Shown in pieces: positions 19,484-20,648 of a stretch of DNA of 20,648 nt; the stretch's first letter is position 1; each line of letters starts with the position of its first letter. The stretch covers positions 124,946 to 145,593 of the forward strand of contig MNCI01002256.1 in assembly GCA_015680685.1 (NCBI GenBank), read 5' to 3'. The translations under genes and the position numbers were made by a program. The notes under the pieces are model-generated. The model saw nothing but the letters and a program-made list of their open reading frames with translations. It was not told the DNA's origin and searched no databases. The stretch comes from Gnetum montanum (Eukaryota; Streptophyta; Gnetopsida; Gnetales; Gnetaceae).

Positions 19484-19545
19484 CTATGGGGCCTTGTATA
19501 TGAGTCTACTTTGTTGACGAGGCCCTATATACGAGGCCCATATGC
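19484..19545 (-). promoter_or_regulatory. GC-rich repeated motif upstream of the TATA box
   Basis: Plus-strand units gaggccctatatac (19519-19532) and gaggcccatatgc (19533-19545) lie head to tail. A related inverted form, tatggggccttgtatatga, is at 19485-19503. On the minus strand the second unit contains TGGGCC, the site II core known to bind plant TCP factors. Placement upstream of a TATA box on the same strand supports a promoter role, as an inference. Confidence 0.4.
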
Positions 19546-20375
19546 AAAAAATTTGAAATTTGAATATCTCAAAAAATATAAACAATTTTTCAATGAATTT
19601 GGAGTCCATGGAATCCTAGAAAAGCCAAGAATATGATAAAATCATTAAAGAGGGTCTTTGAAAGCTCAAAAATTAAAAAATTTGAAAAATTCAATGAAGA
19701 ACATGTTTAATAAACAAAATGTGTAAAGAAGCATATGGTGTGATGTAGAAGACGGATGTACGAAAGATTCTAATTGCAAGAATGCTTAAGGATAAAATAG
19801 TTAATGAACCTAACCAAGGGATATCCCCATAGTAGGCAAATGCCTTATTTTCCCTTACATAACCTCAACCTAAGGAGTTTGTGGGCCCCAGAGGTGATTA
19901 ATGGTTAATAGAAGTTAAGGATCAAAACTCAAAAGATTTTACCTAAGAATTCAAATATGTTAGACCAAGACATGGGATCAAGAACATAGATAAGGTGAAT
20001 TATGGTCAGTAAGGATGGATGATGGAGAAGGTGTAATGGAATTTCGAATTGAGGTCATAAGAGGTCCCTTGTGGAATTTGTGTTTAAAATGACCTAAGAA
20101 GATCCATCCTTAGTCTAGACCAAAACCAACCTCTTTCAATGACTTTGCATTGACACTTTAAGACCGATCCACCTCCTTAAGACATAAGAGTGCACCCATA
20201 GAACAATCACTATTCCATAAAGAGGAGAAAAGAGAAGTAGAAAGTGAGAGAGGGCCTTAGTTAGAGCAAACCTTTAGACATGGATAACATGTCTTTCTAG
20301 TCCCATAACCAATGCTTGTAGCCCATTTGTTTGTCTAAGAGTTGTGCTTTGAATTCCCATAATGTTTTTTTCTTT
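19546..20375. other. Non-genic flank of the minus-strand element
   Basis: No gene is recognised. The part nearest the promoter (19546-19700) would be the distal promoter or LTR U3 of the minus-strand element. I could not find its outer terminus. A small inverted repeat, gacat-ggataac-atgtc, lies near 20277-20293. The plus-strand frame at 19379-19636 overlaps the promoter region and looks like chance. Confidence 0.35.
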
Positions 20376-20396
20376 TATATATATATATATATATAT
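20376..20396 (+). repeat. (TA)n microsatellite
   Basis: Ten perfect TA units plus one T lie within a T-rich stretch. It is a simple sequence repeat, likely length-polymorphic. Confidence 0.9.
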
Positions 20397-20648
20397 TTCT
20401 ATTTTTTTATTTATTTTTAGATGGAAACCACACCATGAAAAGATGTTATTTGACTTCCTATTATTGGATGATATGGAATAGTAAGAAGTCTATGAAAGCA
20501 CTCAAGCAGCCAAGTAAGTAGAAGAGTACAAAGAGTATTAAGTCTCCTTATAGTCACACCCTATGCAAAACTTTTAATCCTTTCCAATTCTAGAAACTAC
20601 AAAGGTCACAAATTTATTAAAAATTGATTTAATGAAAGGGACCTCAAA
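20397..20648. other. Non-genic right end
   Basis: No frame, RNA gene or element terminus can be supported. A short frame from the ATG at about 20421 meets a stop after five codons. Confidence 0.4.

Overview
The window looks like nuclear intergenic DNA of a seed plant, most likely a gymnosperm with a large genome. It is AT-rich, has no intact gene, and is built from old, nested, stop-riddled retroelements. The clade is an inference from texture only: decayed LTR elements, a LINE and a tRNA-derived SINE stacked in one another, with many CGA-to-TGA, CAA/CAG-to-TAA/TAG and TGG-to-stop changes of the kind methyl-cytosine decay leaves. I found no rRNA, functional tRNA, CRISPR array or bacterial-style operon. 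All recognisable proteins are transposon remnants, and the only long open frames are fragments of these or shadows of LTRs.

Left part (1 to about 7790): an older repeat is present twice in direct order. Copy A (806-1062, 1953-2026, 4593-5045) is interrupted three times: by a solo Copia-type LTR (1063-1775, target duplication aatgtc), a tRNA-derived SINE (1786-1952, flanking repeat aatgtcaatc) and a 5'-truncated LINE reverse transcriptase element (2027-4592, approximate 20-bp flanking repeat). Copy B (5533-6058, 7479-7790) lacks all three and so acts as a paralogous empty site, but is itself split by about 1.4 kb of other DNA. That insert holds a perfect 103-bp inverted copy of a nearby stretch, bounded by single Ns (6821 and 6925), which is probably an assembly artefact.

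Middle (about 7800-13193): AT-rich DNA with no gene I can support. It has an 80-bp tandem duplication, a minisatellite of about 34-bp units, an LTR-like terminus at 12437, and the second copy of a repeat that also opens the window.

Right part: 13194-16240 is the 5' LTR, degenerate primer-binding site and gag pseudogene of a Copia element of the same family as the solo LTR; its pol and 3' LTR are absent. From 16327 to about 19455 on the minus strand lies a second decayed element: a gag-like or transposon-associated protein of about 870 codons with a TATA promoter and a GC-rich motif cluster upstream. The last 1.1 kb has no recognisable gene.
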